Notes under the pieces: model-generated
The model's database searches: none
What the model was told of the DNA's origin: nothing
The model's input: only the letters and a program-made list of their open reading frames with translations
Made by a program: the position numbers and the translations under genes
Shown: piece by piece, positions 35,215-47,393 of the stretch
Layout: each line of letters starts with the position of its first letter
How positions within the stretch are numbered: the stretch's first letter is position 1
Assembly: GCA_937951625.1 (NCBI GenBank)
Contig: CALFBP010000072.1
Coordinates: forward strand, 1-55,352
DNA: 55,352 bases
Reading direction: 5' to 3'
From: an uncultured Thermoguttaceae bacterium
GTDB taxonomy: Bacteria; Planctomycetota; Planctomycetia; Pirellulales; Thermoguttaceae

Positions 35215-36603
35215 GTGAGCATCTATAAGCGGAACGAAATCTGCGGTGTTGCGGGAACCGAACTGACGCGGGAACATTATCGACGTTGGGGGGTGGCGTT
35301 GGGCGAGCAGGCGCCCGCGGGGTCGAAGTTCGTGGTCGGCGGCGACGTGCGGCACTCGACGCCCGGCTTTTTGCTGGCCCTGGCCGACGGTTTGTGCGAA
35401 GCCGGCCTGGATGTGGTGATCGTCGGTACGCTGCCCACCCCTCTCATCCACTATGCGCGGCGACGGCTGGCGGCGGACGGCTGCGCGATTGTCACCGCCT
35501 CGCACTGTCCGCCACAATTCAATGGTCTGAAGTGGATGATCGGCGACCATCCTCCGACGGAAAAAGACGTGCGGATGATGAAGCGCGTCGCCGAAGGCAG
35601 ATTGCCCAAGCTCAACGGCCGCGGGCGGACGAAGCCGCGGTCCGTGGACGTGACCTTCGACTACGTGGCTTGGCTTCAGGAGCGATGGATGGACGCTCCC
35701 ATCATGCGCCGATCGATCGTGGTCGATCCGATGTACGGCGTCTGGGCGTGTCGGGCGCGGCGGTACTTGCAGGCGATTTTTCCTCATTGCGTGTTTTCGG
35801 CGATTCACGATGAGCCGGACGCCTCGTTCGGCGGCCGACCTCCCGACTGTTCTTCAGGGGACGCCTTGGCCGATTTGGCGGAAGCCGTTTACCGGCAGCG
35901 GGCCCTCTTGGGGATCGCGTTCGACGGGGACGGAGATTGCGTGGCCTTCGTCGACGACGAGGGTGTGGCGCTCTTGCCCGACGAAGCGACTTGGCTCCTC
36001 CTAAGGAGCTTGGAGCACCAGATGGAGGGCAAGCCGTTCGTTTATGACGTGCGGTTTTCGCAATGCGTGCCCGAGGCGGCTCGCAATCTGGGCGCTCAAC
36101 CACTCCCGGAGCGGTGCGGACCAGCTTTCATCCACCGCCGCATGAGAAAAAGCGGAGCCATGTTTGGCGCGGAAGCGAGCGGACACTATTTTTTTCACGA
36201 CCTTGCGGGCGGGGACGACGGCCTGTTTGCCGCGTGCGCGATGATCGCGTACCTGGCCGCGTCGGGCAAGCCGCTCTCCGCGCTGCGGCGGAAGATTCCC
36301 AAGGTCTGCATGACGCCCGAGCTGCCGCTCCGTGTCAAGGCTCGCTTCCGCCGCGACGTAGTCCGGATGGTCTGCGACCGCTGGTCCAAGTATCCGACCC
36401 TCAAACTGGACGGCGTGCGGATCCAGTTTCCCAACGGCGGGGTCTTGGTGCGCAACTCCGCTGCCGAGCCGACAATCACCTTCCGCTTCGAGGGACGCGA
36501 TTGGAACGGTCTGACCGAACTGGTCTCGAACTTCTGCGACGCGCTGCCGGAAATTGGCGACGCCCTTTGGGCGATTTACGAAGAGGCGATGGAGGTGGAT
36601 TAG
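35215..36603 (+). CDS. Phosphoglucomutase/phosphomannomutase family protein
   Basis: 462 aa. Interconverts hexose 1- and 6-phosphates. The phosphoserine loop is TASHCPPQFNGLK (94-106, Ser96), where most members read TASHNPP. The metal-binding loop is DGDGD (237-241), and FGAEASGHYFF (about 321-331) is the sugar-binding GEASGH. RNSAAEPTITFRFEG is the C-terminal phosphate site. All four domains are present. A GTG start at 35215 follows GAGGCGAGGG. Substrate (glucose, mannose or glucosamine phosphate) is not decided by sequence. Confidence 0.9.
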   Translation: MSIYKRNEICGVAGTELTREHYRRWGVALGEQAPAGSKFVVGGDVRHSTPGFLLALADGLCEAGLDVVIVGTLPTPLIHYARRRLAADGCAIVTASHCPPQFNGLKWMIGDHPPTEKDVRMMKRVAEGRLPKLNGRGRTKPRSVDVTFDYVAWLQERWMDAPIMRRSIVVDPMYGVWACRARRYLQAIFPHCVFSAIHDEPDASFGGRPPDCSSGDALADLAEAVYRQRALLGIAFDGDGDCVAFVDDEGVALLPDEATWLLLRSLEHQMEGKPFVYDVRFSQCVPEAARNLGAQPLPERCGPAFIHRRMRKSGAMFGAEASGHYFFHDLAGGDDGLFAACAMIAYLAASGKPLSALRRKIPKVCMTPELPLRVKARFRRDVVRMVCDRWSKYPTLKLDGVRIQFPNGGVLVRNSAAEPTITFRFEGRDWNGLTELVSNFCDALPEIGDALWAIYEEAMEVD

Positions 36604-36773
36604 GGCGCGTGGCGGGCATTGGCTTCCAGGAGTCCGTCGCCGCAGGATGCTTGCCCCGCAAAACGCCGCGGTCGATAGGCAGGAATAGGGAATTCTGGAA
36701 TCCGGGACGAGTCCGGATCGTCCCTGTGGAATATTTGTGCCGTTCGTCTCCACGATCTGCTGGTAGACATCCC

Positions 36774-38495
36774 TTGGCCGTTTCACGCAACACGATTCGA
36801 TTCGTGTGTTCCTATTGCCTCGCGCCGTTGGCGGCGAAACGCCGTCAGGCGGGCGCGAAGATGCGGTGTCCGTATTGCCATCGGTCGCTCGTGGTGCCGC
36901 GGGAAAGCCGGCCCGACGCCGCGCCGGAAATCTATCGCGTGGCCGATGCGGCCCAGGGGCCGTCGACGGCCGCGCCCACCGTGAGCTTCTTGTGCTCGCT
37001 GTGCAAGACGAGGCTGGACGCACCGGCCGAACAGGCGGGCCAGACCGTGATGTGTCCTGACTGCGGGACGGCGAACGTCGTTCCCGAGCGAAAGGACTTG
37101 GCGGCGACGGCGGGCGACGCCACTGCCTCGCCGTCGGGCCCGGGGCCGGTGGAGGTTTACAACGTGCTGGAGGGCTTGGATCAGCCCTCGCCTTCGGCCC
37201 GGGAGGTTTACCGGCGCTACATCCCGGTCGTCTGCACCTTGTGCCGCACGCGGATGCACGCCGCCGAGGACCAGGTCGGCCAGACGATCGTTTGCCCGGA
37301 CTGCGGGACGGCGAACGTCGTGCCGCCGTTTCGATCCAGCGAAGCCCCTGTACCCTTGGCGTCCGTGCAGGGTTACGAATTGGCCGCCGGCGACGGTCCA
37401 AGGACGGCAACGAGCAAAGATCGGGAACACTTCACGTTCAAGTGCCCTGTATGCCTGACAAGACTCCAGGCGAGCCGTGGCGAGACGGGAAATAGGGTGG
37501 TCTGCCCTGACTGCGGCGCCGACTTTGCCATTCCCCAACCGCCGCCGGACGAACCCCGATGGGATCCCTTCGAGGAACCCGTAGAGGTCTATGCCGTGGC
37601 CAGGGGGCCGCTGCTTGCGTCCCCAGGAGATCAGGCCGCAACGCCGCACCATGCCCCCGCCTCCGGCTTGTTGTCCGACGCGGAGCTGCATCAAGGCGAC
37701 CGCGACCTGCTTCCCCCGCGCCGTTCGCTCAGGAAACTGCCTCCTTGGCCACTGGTGCATGGCGTCTTCTCGTTTCCGTTCCAACGCAATTCGCTGGTGT
37801 GCTGGGCAAAGATGACGGCGGGCAGTATGCTCGTTCAGGGGGGGGCGGCCATTGTGCTGGCGCAAGTCCTGGCGATCGATCAGACCGGGATCGGGCTGGG
37901 CTACCTCGTGATAGCGGCAGGAATGCTCTACACAATGGGGTTCGTCTGCGTCATGGCCGTGTTCTTTTCCCTCTGGATCTCCAGTTCGGCGTTGAAAATC
38001 GTCATCGAGACAGCCAACGGCGCGGATCGGATCGAGCAGTGGGCAAGCGAGGACTTCCTCGATTGGGCGTTCGAGGCCCTTTATTTCGTCAACAGCGTCG
38101 TGCTCAGCCTTTTGGTCGGTTGGGGCATTCAGGCCCTGGCGCCGGAATTTCCGGCCGACTTGACCGTGATCGGTTCGCTGTTCCTGCTTTTCCCGGTGAT
38201 CTTGCTCTCGATGCTGGAGACAGGTTCGGCCATGAATCCCATTTCTCCCGCGGTGCTCAAAAGCCTTTTCGTGCAGGGATGGGGCTGGTTGGGCTTCTAC
38301 GCGCTGGCAGCGATGCTGCTCGCCGTCGTGGCCGCGGTGGTCCTAGGCCTGTGGCTGTGGATCGGATTTTGGGCCATTTTCGCGTCGTCGCTGGTGATCG
38401 TGCCCGCGCTGATGATCTATTTCCGGCTTTTGGGGCGGCTCGGGTGGTATATCACCGTGCGGAGTCGCCCTCCCGAGAGCGAACCGCCCGAGTAG
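36774..38495 (+). CDS. Membrane protein with four tandem zinc ribbons
   Basis: About 573 aa. Four CxxC...CxxC ribbons occupy the first 250 residues: CSYC/CPYC, CSLC/CPDC, CTLC/CPDC and CPVC/CPDC, each about 30 residues long. Acidic or Pro-rich linkers carry IYRVADA, VYNVLEG and VYAVARG. The C-terminal half has several membrane helices, e.g. GLGYLVIAAGMLYTMGFVCV and LWLWIGFWAIFASSLVIVPA. The start is uncertain: TTG 36774 and GTG 36726 are in frame and none has a good Shine-Dalgarno. The function is unknown; the ribbons may bind RNA, protein or each other. Confidence 0.75.
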   Translation: MAVSRNTIRFVCSYCLAPLAAKRRQAGAKMRCPYCHRSLVVPRESRPDAAPEIYRVADAAQGPSTAAPTVSFLCSLCKTRLDAPAEQAGQTVMCPDCGTANVVPERKDLAATAGDATASPSGPGPVEVYNVLEGLDQPSPSAREVYRRYIPVVCTLCRTRMHAAEDQVGQTIVCPDCGTANVVPPFRSSEAPVPLASVQGYELAAGDGPRTATSKDREHFTFKCPVCLTRLQASRGETGNRVVCPDCGADFAIPQPPPDEPRWDPFEEPVEVYAVARGPLLASPGDQAATPHHAPASGLLSDAELHQGDRDLLPPRRSLRKLPPWPLVHGVFSFPFQRNSLVCWAKMTAGSMLVQGGAAIVLAQVLAIDQTGIGLGYLVIAAGMLYTMGFVCVMAVFFSLWISSSALKIVIETANGADRIEQWASEDFLDWAFEALYFVNSVVLSLLVGWGIQALAPEFPADLTVIGSLFLLFPVILLSMLETGSAMNPISPAVLKSLFVQGWGWLGFYALAAMLLAVVAAVVLGLWLWIGFWAIFASSLVIVPALMIYFRLLGRLGWYITVRSRPPESEPPE

Positions 38496-38722
38496 GTTCC
38501 TGACTTCCTGAATTCTCGCACACTTGAACTCGAGTCGCGTTCGGGGTGGCGGCAGGGTTCAGGCGGCTTCGAACCGTATTGGTTGATGGGGGAAGCCCTC
38601 GATCGCGCCCGTCCTTTGCGCGGGCTATTCCCGTGGGATTCCGGCCAAGACGTAGCGTGGCCCTCCAGAAGTCACTCCACGTCCGCCCGGCGGGAGAAAA
38701 GGAACAAGGCCGAGACCGCCGT

Positions 38723-39799
38723 CTAAAGCGCCTGGCACACCAGATCGCCGACCTCTTGGGTACTGTAGCCCATCTTCCCGGCGGCCTGGCTCTTCATTTT
38801 GGTGCCGGTAACGATCTGGATGGCCTTCATGACCCGGGCGGCGGCCTTCTCGTGGCCGGTATGTTCCAAGAGCATGGCCACCGCGGCGATGGTGGCGATA
38901 GGATTGATGACGTGCTTGCCAGTATACTTCGGGGCGCTGCCGCCCATGGGCTCGAACATGCTCACCCCGCCCGGCTCGGGATTGATGTTCCCGCCGGCCG
39001 CCACGCCCATCCCGCCCTGCAACACCCCGGCAAGGTCCGTGATGATGTCGCCGAACATGTTCGTGGTGACGATCACGTCGTAATACTCGGGGTTTTTGAC
39101 CATCCACATGCAGCAGGCGTCCACGTGGTTGTAGTCGGTCTGGACGTCGGGAAACTCCTTGGCCACGTCCTGAAAAGTCCGCCACCAAAGGTCGTGGCCA
39201 TAGGTCAAGACGTTGGTCTTGGCGACCAGGGTGAGTCGCTTTTTCTTGTTGCGTTTGCGGGTGTAGTTGAAGGCCCACCGGATGCACCGCTCGCAGCCTT
39301 TGCGGGTGTAGACGGCCGTCTGCATGGCGACTTCGTCCGGCGTGCCCTTTTTCAAGAACCCGCCCATGCCGCAATACAGGTCCTCCGTATTCTCCCGCAC
39401 GACCACGAAGTCGATGTCGTCGGGGCCCTTGCCGGCCAGGGGCGTCTCCACGCCTGGGAACAGCTTCACCGGCCGCAAGTTGATGTATTGATCGAAATGG
39501 AACCGCAGGGTCAACAGCAGGCCACGCTCCAAAATGCCCGGCGCGACGTCGGGGTGTCCGATCGCTCCCAAAAGGATTGCCGGGAAAGTGCCCAACTCCT
39601 GAAGCACGCTATCGGGCAAAATCTCGCCGGTGCGAAGGTAGCGATCACCCCCGAGGTCATAATCGACCAGTTCCAGAGCAATGCCCTCGGACTGGCACAC
39701 AGCCTTCAGGACCTTCACGCCCTCGGCGGCCACTTCCGGCCCGGTCCCGTCGCCGCCGATCACCGCTACCCTCAAAGAACCACTACTCATGTGCTCCAT
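38723..39799 (-). CDS. leuB: 3-isopropylmalate dehydrogenase
   Basis: 358 aa. Oxidises and decarboxylates 3-isopropylmalate in leucine synthesis. Family marks are RVAVIGGDGTGPEV, the NADH-binding EPMGGSAPKYTGK (with preceding GGNINPEPGGVSMF), RENTEDLYCG and TTNMFGDIITDLAG, plus YTRKGCERCIRWAF. Substrate-site residues fit a beta-decarboxylating dehydrogenase; tartrate or isocitrate use cannot be excluded. Two starts, ATG 39799 and ATG 39790, are 9 bp apart; AAAGGG favours the first. No leuACD genes are here. Confidence 0.88.
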   Translation of the reverse strand: MEHMSSGSLRVAVIGGDGTGPEVAAEGVKVLKAVCQSEGIALELVDYDLGGDRYLRTGEILPDSVLQELGTFPAILLGAIGHPDVAPGILERGLLLTLRFHFDQYINLRPVKLFPGVETPLAGKGPDDIDFVVVRENTEDLYCGMGGFLKKGTPDEVAMQTAVYTRKGCERCIRWAFNYTRKRNKKKRLTLVAKTNVLTYGHDLWWRTFQDVAKEFPDVQTDYNHVDACCMWMVKNPEYYDVIVTTNMFGDIITDLAGVLQGGMGVAAGGNINPEPGGVSMFEPMGGSAPKYTGKHVINPIATIAAVAMLLEHTGHEKAAARVMKAIQIVTGTKMKSQAAGKMGYSTQEVGDLVCQAL

Positions 39800-39924
39800 T
39801 TCCCTTTCACAGGCAGATGCCTAGATTCGTTTCCGAAAAAACGTATCTTAAAGGCATCCCGGGAACGCCACAAGGAGCGCGGAGCATCGAGGGCCACCAG
39901 AGCCAAAAGCCGGTTTTGTAATTC

Positions 39925-40380
39925 TTACTCCACAAGCTCGATCGTGAAATCGTTCTTCTCACTAGCCGAGACTGTTAAAAAAATGAGGGGACGCTCCGGA
40001 TCGGCGTATTTGGCGGGCAGCAGCGTTCGCGTCTCGGCAGGTGCCCGCGTTTGCTTCACCGCGTCGTCCATAGAAAGCTCTCCATGGTCGGCTCGGGGGG
40101 TGGACACCTTCGTCACGGTCACTGCATGCTTGCCCGCAACGGCGCCTTCGCCCTCTTGATAAGTAGTCAGCTTGAAACGGCCTTCGGCATCGGTCGTGCC
40201 GGTCGCGATTTTCTTGAGTTCCTCGCACCGAAAGCTGACCACGGCCCCTTCGACCGGCTGGCCATTGAACTTGACGGTCCCTGTCACTGGGTAGAGTTTG
40301 ACTCCGCTCCCCCCACAACCAGCCACAATTGGCCCGAAACACCCGAATGCCGCCACAAGTACGAGCATCTGTCGGGTCAT
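39925..40380 (-). CDS. Lipoprotein with transthyretin-like (carboxypeptidase regulatory-like) domain
   Basis: 151 aa. A lipobox (IVAGCGG) follows the signal peptide. The rest is a single beta-sandwich: YPVTGTVKFNGQPVEGAVVSF, TTDAEGRFKLTTYQEG, AVAGKHAVTV. Such proteins commonly follow DUF1559 genes in planctomycetes. Shine-Dalgarno CAGGAGG is present upstream, and the DUF1559 stop is 17 bp away, so the two form an operon. The function of the pair is unknown, perhaps an exported surface assembly. Confidence 0.88.
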   Translation of the reverse strand: MTRQMLVLVAAFGCFGPIVAGCGGSGVKLYPVTGTVKFNGQPVEGAVVSFRCEELKKIATGTTDAEGRFKLTTYQEGEGAVAGKHAVTVTKVSTPRADHGELSMDDAVKQTRAPAETRTLLPAKYADPERPLIFLTVSASEKNDFTIELVE

Positions 40381-40397
40381 CGTGTGTTCCTCCTGCT

Positions 40398-41405
40398 TCA
40401 GTAGTTCGAGACCGTTTCGCCGCCATCACGCGTACCCAATGCGCCCCAAACGCCGAAGCCCGACGGCCCACCCATGGCATCAATCGTCTGACTGATGAAA
40501 CGCACGGACGCGTCGCACATCACTACTTGCACACCGCCTGGATGACGACTGCTCGCTGTGAAAATCCCCGACGCATTGCTCAGGTTGTCATTCGTCCACG
40601 CTGTGCATGAAGGCCCATTGGGCGGAATTACCGTCACGAAGGCATTCCAATGCGGATGACCGAACGACCACAACGAGCCAGCGCTCCAACTGGTCAAAAG
40701 CCTGGCTGGGTCGTACACGGTGCCTGTCACGTAGGTTACACACGTGATAGGGTCCATGGTGGAGGCGTAGGTCACGTTGCCGATGATTCTCCGGTCGCTC
40801 GGCCTCGCCGCCCGCTCCGACATGGCGATCGTATTGCTCGTGCCGTCTTGGATGTCCGCGATCTTCCTATAGGAGCGGCAAAAAAAAGTGCCGTTGGTCG
40901 GCTGATCATAATTCCCCTGAATTGTGGTCCCGTAGCAGAAGAAATAGTTCTTCTGGCCAATATTTGCCTGGCCCCCGGCGCTCGGACTGGGTGTATCCGA
41001 CGGACACAGCAAGCCGGGGATTTTGGCCTCCGTCTCCGGGCGTGCCCACCACGCAGCCGGCCAGCGACAATTGACGTCGCCCGAATCGTTGTCCGTCCAC
41101 AAAGCATACAAAGGCTGTTGCTCGAAGTATGGCAGCATCGAGACCAGCCCGCTCCATTCCGGTAGCCGGTTGATGCACAACGCGGTCACCGGCCCCCCAG
41201 CGCCGTGGGGAAACACCTTGAAGGCGTCTTCATAGCTGTGCAATGCCAGACCGAGCTGCCTGAGGTTGTTCGAGCACTGCGAGCGGCGCGCGGCCTCGCG
41301 CGCGGCTTGTACGGCGGGCAACAAAAGCGCGATCAAGATACCGATGATCGCAATAACGACCAGGAGCTCCACGAGCGTAAATCCGCGTTTCGACGATACT
41401 TTCAT
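40398..41405 (-). CDS. DUF1559 protein with prepilin-type N-terminal signal
   Basis: 335 aa. A type IV pilin-like leader (KRGFTLVELLVVIAIIGILI) with Gly-Phe cleavage and Glu+5 is followed by LLPAVQAAREAARRSQCSNN, the planctomycete-specific hallmark. The rest contains SYEDAFKVFPHG, IQDGTSNTIAMSERA and a C-terminal FTASSRHPGGVQVVMCDASV. These features define the DUF1559 (SBP_bac_10) family, expanded in this phylum. It is exported through a type II secretion or pilus pathway. The ATG follows AGGGGG. A promoter with perfect TTGACA lies upstream. Confidence 0.95.
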   Translation of the reverse strand: MKVSSKRGFTLVELLVVIAIIGILIALLLPAVQAAREAARRSQCSNNLRQLGLALHSYEDAFKVFPHGAGGPVTALCINRLPEWSGLVSMLPYFEQQPLYALWTDNDSGDVNCRWPAAWWARPETEAKIPGLLCPSDTPSPSAGGQANIGQKNYFFCYGTTIQGNYDQPTNGTFFCRSYRKIADIQDGTSNTIAMSERAARPSDRRIIGNVTYASTMDPITCVTYVTGTVYDPARLLTSWSAGSLWSFGHPHWNAFVTVIPPNGPSCTAWTNDNLSNASGIFTASSRHPGGVQVVMCDASVRFISQTIDAMGGPSGFGVWGALGTRDGGETVSNY

Positions 41406-41714
41406 GGCGCACCCCCTAAAAAAAAGACCAACGACTGCTTACCAGCATCTGGCTGTTGGCAAACATGCCAGAACTTCACCTAGCCACCCAATTGGTAGTC
41501 TAGATGACCGACACTTCGCCTGTCAACTCAGACGTTGTGGGATTGTGGGATTTTGGGGATTTTGCCAAGTCCCCCAGTCCCCCTAGCGCGGCTTTTAAAA
41601 GGAGTGAAATTTCAAATGCCGCGAGCGACGGCGGGAGGAATGAGTGGACGCGAAAAAGGGCATGTTTGTGCGAAGCCCATTGGAACCTCGCAAAAAAAAC
41701 CGCTTCGCGGTTCC
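41406..41714. other. Region between the tkt stop and the DUF1559 start
   Basis: About 309 bp. It contains the DUF1559 promoter and a G/T-rich strip (GGGATTGTGGGATTTTGGGG, 41540-41559). The minus-strand reading of the strip may help terminate tkt, but no clean hairpin plus T-run is visible. Confidence 0.35.
41497..41526 (-). promoter_or_regulatory. Sigma-70-type promoter for the DUF1559 operon
   Basis: On the minus strand TTGACA (41521-41526), an 18-bp spacer and TAGACT (41497-41502). The start codon is about 92 bp downstream. Confidence 0.55.
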
Positions 41715-43802
41715 TCAGCCACTGGCGGTCGTCTTGCGGCTGTGCTCGATGGCCTCTTTGGCCTGGGCCACGATGTTATCGACCGTAATGCCAAAGTGCT
41801 TCAGCAAGACGTTGACCGGGGCGGAAGCGCCAAAACCCGACATTCCCACGAAGCGCCCGCCGCGGCCGATGTAGCGCTGCCAACCTAAGGAGACGCCGAG
41901 TTCCACCGCGACACGGGGCGAACAGTCGGACGGGAGCACCGATTCGCGATATTCTGCCGACTGGGCTTCGAAAAGCTCCCAGCTCGGCATGCTCACTACC
42001 CGCGCGTGAATCCCCTCGCTAACGAGTTGTTGTCGGGCCTGGAGGCAAAGCGAGACCTCGCTGCCGCTACCGATGAGTATCACGTGGGGTTTTCCGCCGG
42101 GGGCCTCGGCGAGGACATACGCGCCCCGCGCAAGTCCGGCGGCAGGCGCAAGCTCCGCGCGGTCAAGGGTGGGAAGATTTTGGCGCGTCAGCACGAGGGC
42201 CACCGGCCGATCCTTGCTGGCCAAGGCCACGCGGTAGGCCTCGACCACTTCGTTGGCGTCCGCCGGGCGAATGACGATCATGTTCGGGATGGCCCGCATC
42301 GACGCCAATTGCTCGATTGGTTGGTGCGTAGGCCCGTCTTCGCCCACCCCGATCGAGTCGTGAGTCAAGATGTAGAGCACGGGCAGTTTCATCAACGCGG
42401 CCAGCCGGATGGCGGGCCGCATGTAGTCGCTGAAGATGAAGAACGTGCCCGCGTAGGGACGAAGGCCGCATAGCGCCAATCCGTTGGCGATCGCGCCCAT
42501 GGCGTGCTCGCGGATACCGAAATGCAAATTGCGACCCCCGCGGTTGTCGGCAGAGAAACTGCTCGCTCCCGTGAAGGTCAAAAGCGTGTTATTCGAAGGG
42601 GCCAGATCAGCCGAGCCGCCGATCAGCCAAGGGATGCGTTGGGCCGCCTGATTGAGCACTTTGCCAGAAGATGCCCTGGTGGCCATGCCCTTGGGGTCGG
42701 CCGGGAAGTTTGGCAGACCAGCGTCCCAATCAGGGGGCAAGTCTCGCCGGGCCATCAACGTCAATTCGTTGGCCTCTTGGGGAAATTGTTTTGCGTATTC
42801 GGCGAATCGCGCCTCCCAGGCTTCTCGACATTGGCGGCCACGGGCCCCGATCCCCGCCGCGAAATGGGCGCGAACCTCCTCGGGCACGAGGAAATGGGCC
42901 TCGGGCGGCCAGCCGTAGGCCGCTTTGGTCGCTCGAACCTCTTCTTCGCCCAACGGCGCGCCGTGTGCGGCATGGGTATTCTGCTTCGTGGGGGCCCCGT
43001 ACGCGATGATGGATCGCACGATGATCAAGGTAGGTCGCGCCCGGCTCTGGCGGAACTTGGCCAAGGCCGCTCGCAAATCATCGAGCCGGTTCACGTCGTC
43101 CACGCGGAGCACGTCCCAACCGTAGCTGGCGAAACGCGCCGCCACGTCTTCGCTGAAGGCCAACGAGGTCTCGCCCTCGATGGTGATCTTGTTGTCGTCG
43201 TAGATCCAGCAGAGGTTCGAGAGTTTCAAGTGCCCGGCCAGCGAGGCGGCCTCGCTGGAGATGCCCTCCATCATGTCCCCATCGCTCGCCAGCGCGTAGA
43301 CATCGAAGTCGAACAGCTCGAAGCCCGGGCGGTTGTATCGGGCCGCCAGCCAGCGGGAGGCGATGGCCATGCCCACACTGGCGCCCACCCCTTGCCCCAA
43401 CGGTCCGGTGGTGATCTCCACGCCCGTCGTGTGCCCGTATTCGGGATGGCCAGCGCAGCGACTGTCGAGTTGCCGGAACTTCCGCAGATCGTCGAGTGAG
43501 ACGGCCGGCTCGTCGAGAACGCGACCGTCTGGCGCCGTCTGCTTCACGCCGCTTAGATGCAACACGGCATAGAGCAACATCGAGGCGTGGCCGCAGGACA
43601 AAATGAATCGGTCGCGGTTCGGCCACCAAGGAGAGGCGGGGTCGTAGCGGAGGATTTCGTTGTACAGCACATAGGCCACCGGCGCAAGGGCCATCGGCGT
43701 GCCTGGATGCCCGCTCTTCGCCGCCTCCACCGCATCCATCGAGAGCGTGCGAATCGTATTGATGGACAGTTGATCTAAATCAGCAGCTCGGATCGAAGTC
43801 AC
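41715..43802 (-). CDS. tkt: Transketolase
   Basis: About 695 aa. Transfers two-carbon units between pentose-phosphate-pathway sugars, with ThDP. Landmarks: KSGHPGTPMALAPVAYVL, SCGHASMLLYAVLHLSG, TTGPLGQGVG, the ThDP loop SDGDMMEGISSEAASLAG, and R-H of NLHFGIREHAMGAI. The GTG at 43802 (after TGAGGCGAGAC) is the preferred start; the frame is open to 43841 with no better signal. All three domains (PP, Pyr, C-terminal) are complete. Confidence 0.96.
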   Translation of the reverse strand: MTSIRAADLDQLSINTIRTLSMDAVEAAKSGHPGTPMALAPVAYVLYNEILRYDPASPWWPNRDRFILSCGHASMLLYAVLHLSGVKQTAPDGRVLDEPAVSLDDLRKFRQLDSRCAGHPEYGHTTGVEITTGPLGQGVGASVGMAIASRWLAARYNRPGFELFDFDVYALASDGDMMEGISSEAASLAGHLKLSNLCWIYDDNKITIEGETSLAFSEDVAARFASYGWDVLRVDDVNRLDDLRAALAKFRQSRARPTLIIVRSIIAYGAPTKQNTHAAHGAPLGEEEVRATKAAYGWPPEAHFLVPEEVRAHFAAGIGARGRQCREAWEARFAEYAKQFPQEANELTLMARRDLPPDWDAGLPNFPADPKGMATRASSGKVLNQAAQRIPWLIGGSADLAPSNNTLLTFTGASSFSADNRGGRNLHFGIREHAMGAIANGLALCGLRPYAGTFFIFSDYMRPAIRLAALMKLPVLYILTHDSIGVGEDGPTHQPIEQLASMRAIPNMIVIRPADANEVVEAYRVALASKDRPVALVLTRQNLPTLDRAELAPAAGLARGAYVLAEAPGGKPHVILIGSGSEVSLCLQARQQLVSEGIHARVVSMPSWELFEAQSAEYRESVLPSDCSPRVAVELGVSLGWQRYIGRGGRFVGMSGFGASAPVNVLLKHFGITVDNIVAQAKEAIEHSRKTTASG

Positions 43803-44218
43803 GTCTCGCCTCAGACAAAAAAGTGCAACCATCGCAACCACGGCGCGAACACGTCCCCCTCGCGTAAAAATGGGGACACAAGCGTTCCCGCGCAGCGGTT
43901 AACAAAGCCGGGAGATCGCCGCGTAGGTTTGCCGACGATGGAAAGCAAGTAGCTTAGAATAACACGTTGCTTCCGTCAACGCTTCGCTAGACGAACAACC
44001 AACGATCGGCGGACGGGAGCAACTTGTTGGCGCTCGCCCCGGGTGGACACCGAAGGGCACGTTGGCGTTGGTTCCCGAAACGCCTTTCTCCGTGATGGCT
44101 CGCTTTGGCCAAGAAAACCAGCCCGGCTCACCGCTCGAACCGGCAAACCGGGCGTGGCGATTCGTTTATGCTTTCGCGAAAACCGTTCGGCGATGAGCCG
44201 AAGCGGAACATATCGGGA
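43803..44218. other. Intergenic region upstream of tkt
   Basis: About 416 bp between the tkt start and the clpC stop. TTGACG at 43976-43981 (minus strand) is a possible -35 but no matching -10 at a suitable distance was seen. No gene recognised. Confidence 0.35.
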
Positions 44219-46768
<2,550 letters not shown>

Positions 46769-46771
46769 AGG

Positions 46772-47335
46772 TTATTCTCCGTTGATGTCTTCACGCGGCT
46801 TTTGCGCTGCTTGCGCGTGTTTTTCCGCCGCCCAGCGCCGCTCCATGGCGATTTCCAAGGCCCAACGGGCCGCCTCGTCGATTCGCTCCAGCCGATCCAA
46901 CTCCTGCAAGGCCTCCGCGGTCCGGCCCGTGTGCCGAAACAGCGTGGCCAACATCAAACCTGCCTCCACATCCCTGGGGTTCCTCCGCAGCAGGTTTTTC
47001 AACACACTTTCGGTCTCGAACCAATTGCCGCGCAAGTAATGTTCGATGGCCAGGCTAAAAGAGTCTCCCGGGTCGGTAGCCTCCTCGATCGCGGCCGAAC
47101 CTGCCTCGCGTCTCCACGACCCGATGGCCGCCGCAATCCACCACCCTCCGATCGCCAGCCAAAGTGCGTTACGAACCGCAGACGGCAACAGTTCTGGCCA
47201 GACCAAGCTGGTCAACAAGGCGAATTGAAGCACTGCGGCAGAAGCCAAGGCTACGCCCAGGGCAGACCAATCGCCCCGTCTCCATACCAAGGGAAGTCCC
47301 GGCCAGAGAAATGTCGCCCAAGGCATCCTGCCCAT
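46772..47335 (-). CDS. Membrane protein with TPR-like C-terminal region
   Basis: 187 aa. Two or three hydrophobic segments in residues 8-75 (LGVALASAAVLQFALLTSLV and ALWLAIGGWWIAAAIGSW). The C-terminal half is helical with repeats (FSLAIEHYLRGNWFETESVL, NPRDVEAGLMLATLFRHTGR), typical of tetratricopeptide repeats. It lies 3 bp before clpC and shares its promoter, so it may act with the Clp system or be merely co-expressed. Its start has no strong Shine-Dalgarno. Confidence 0.7.
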   Translation of the reverse strand: MGRMPWATFLWPGLPLVWRRGDWSALGVALASAAVLQFALLTSLVWPELLPSAVRNALWLAIGGWWIAAAIGSWRREAGSAAIEEATDPGDSFSLAIEHYLRGNWFETESVLKNLLRRNPRDVEAGLMLATLFRHTGRTAEALQELDRLERIDEAARWALEIAMERRWAAEKHAQAAQKPREDINGE

Positions 47336-47393
47336 GACGGGTGGCTTTCATACCCGACTTTCCGGCCATCCTCTCGACTCATCTAGCCATGGA

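Noticed and set aside
38546-40159. A 537-aa plus frame opposite leuB and part of the TTR lipoprotein gene
   Set aside because: Shadow of two recognised genes, no start signal.
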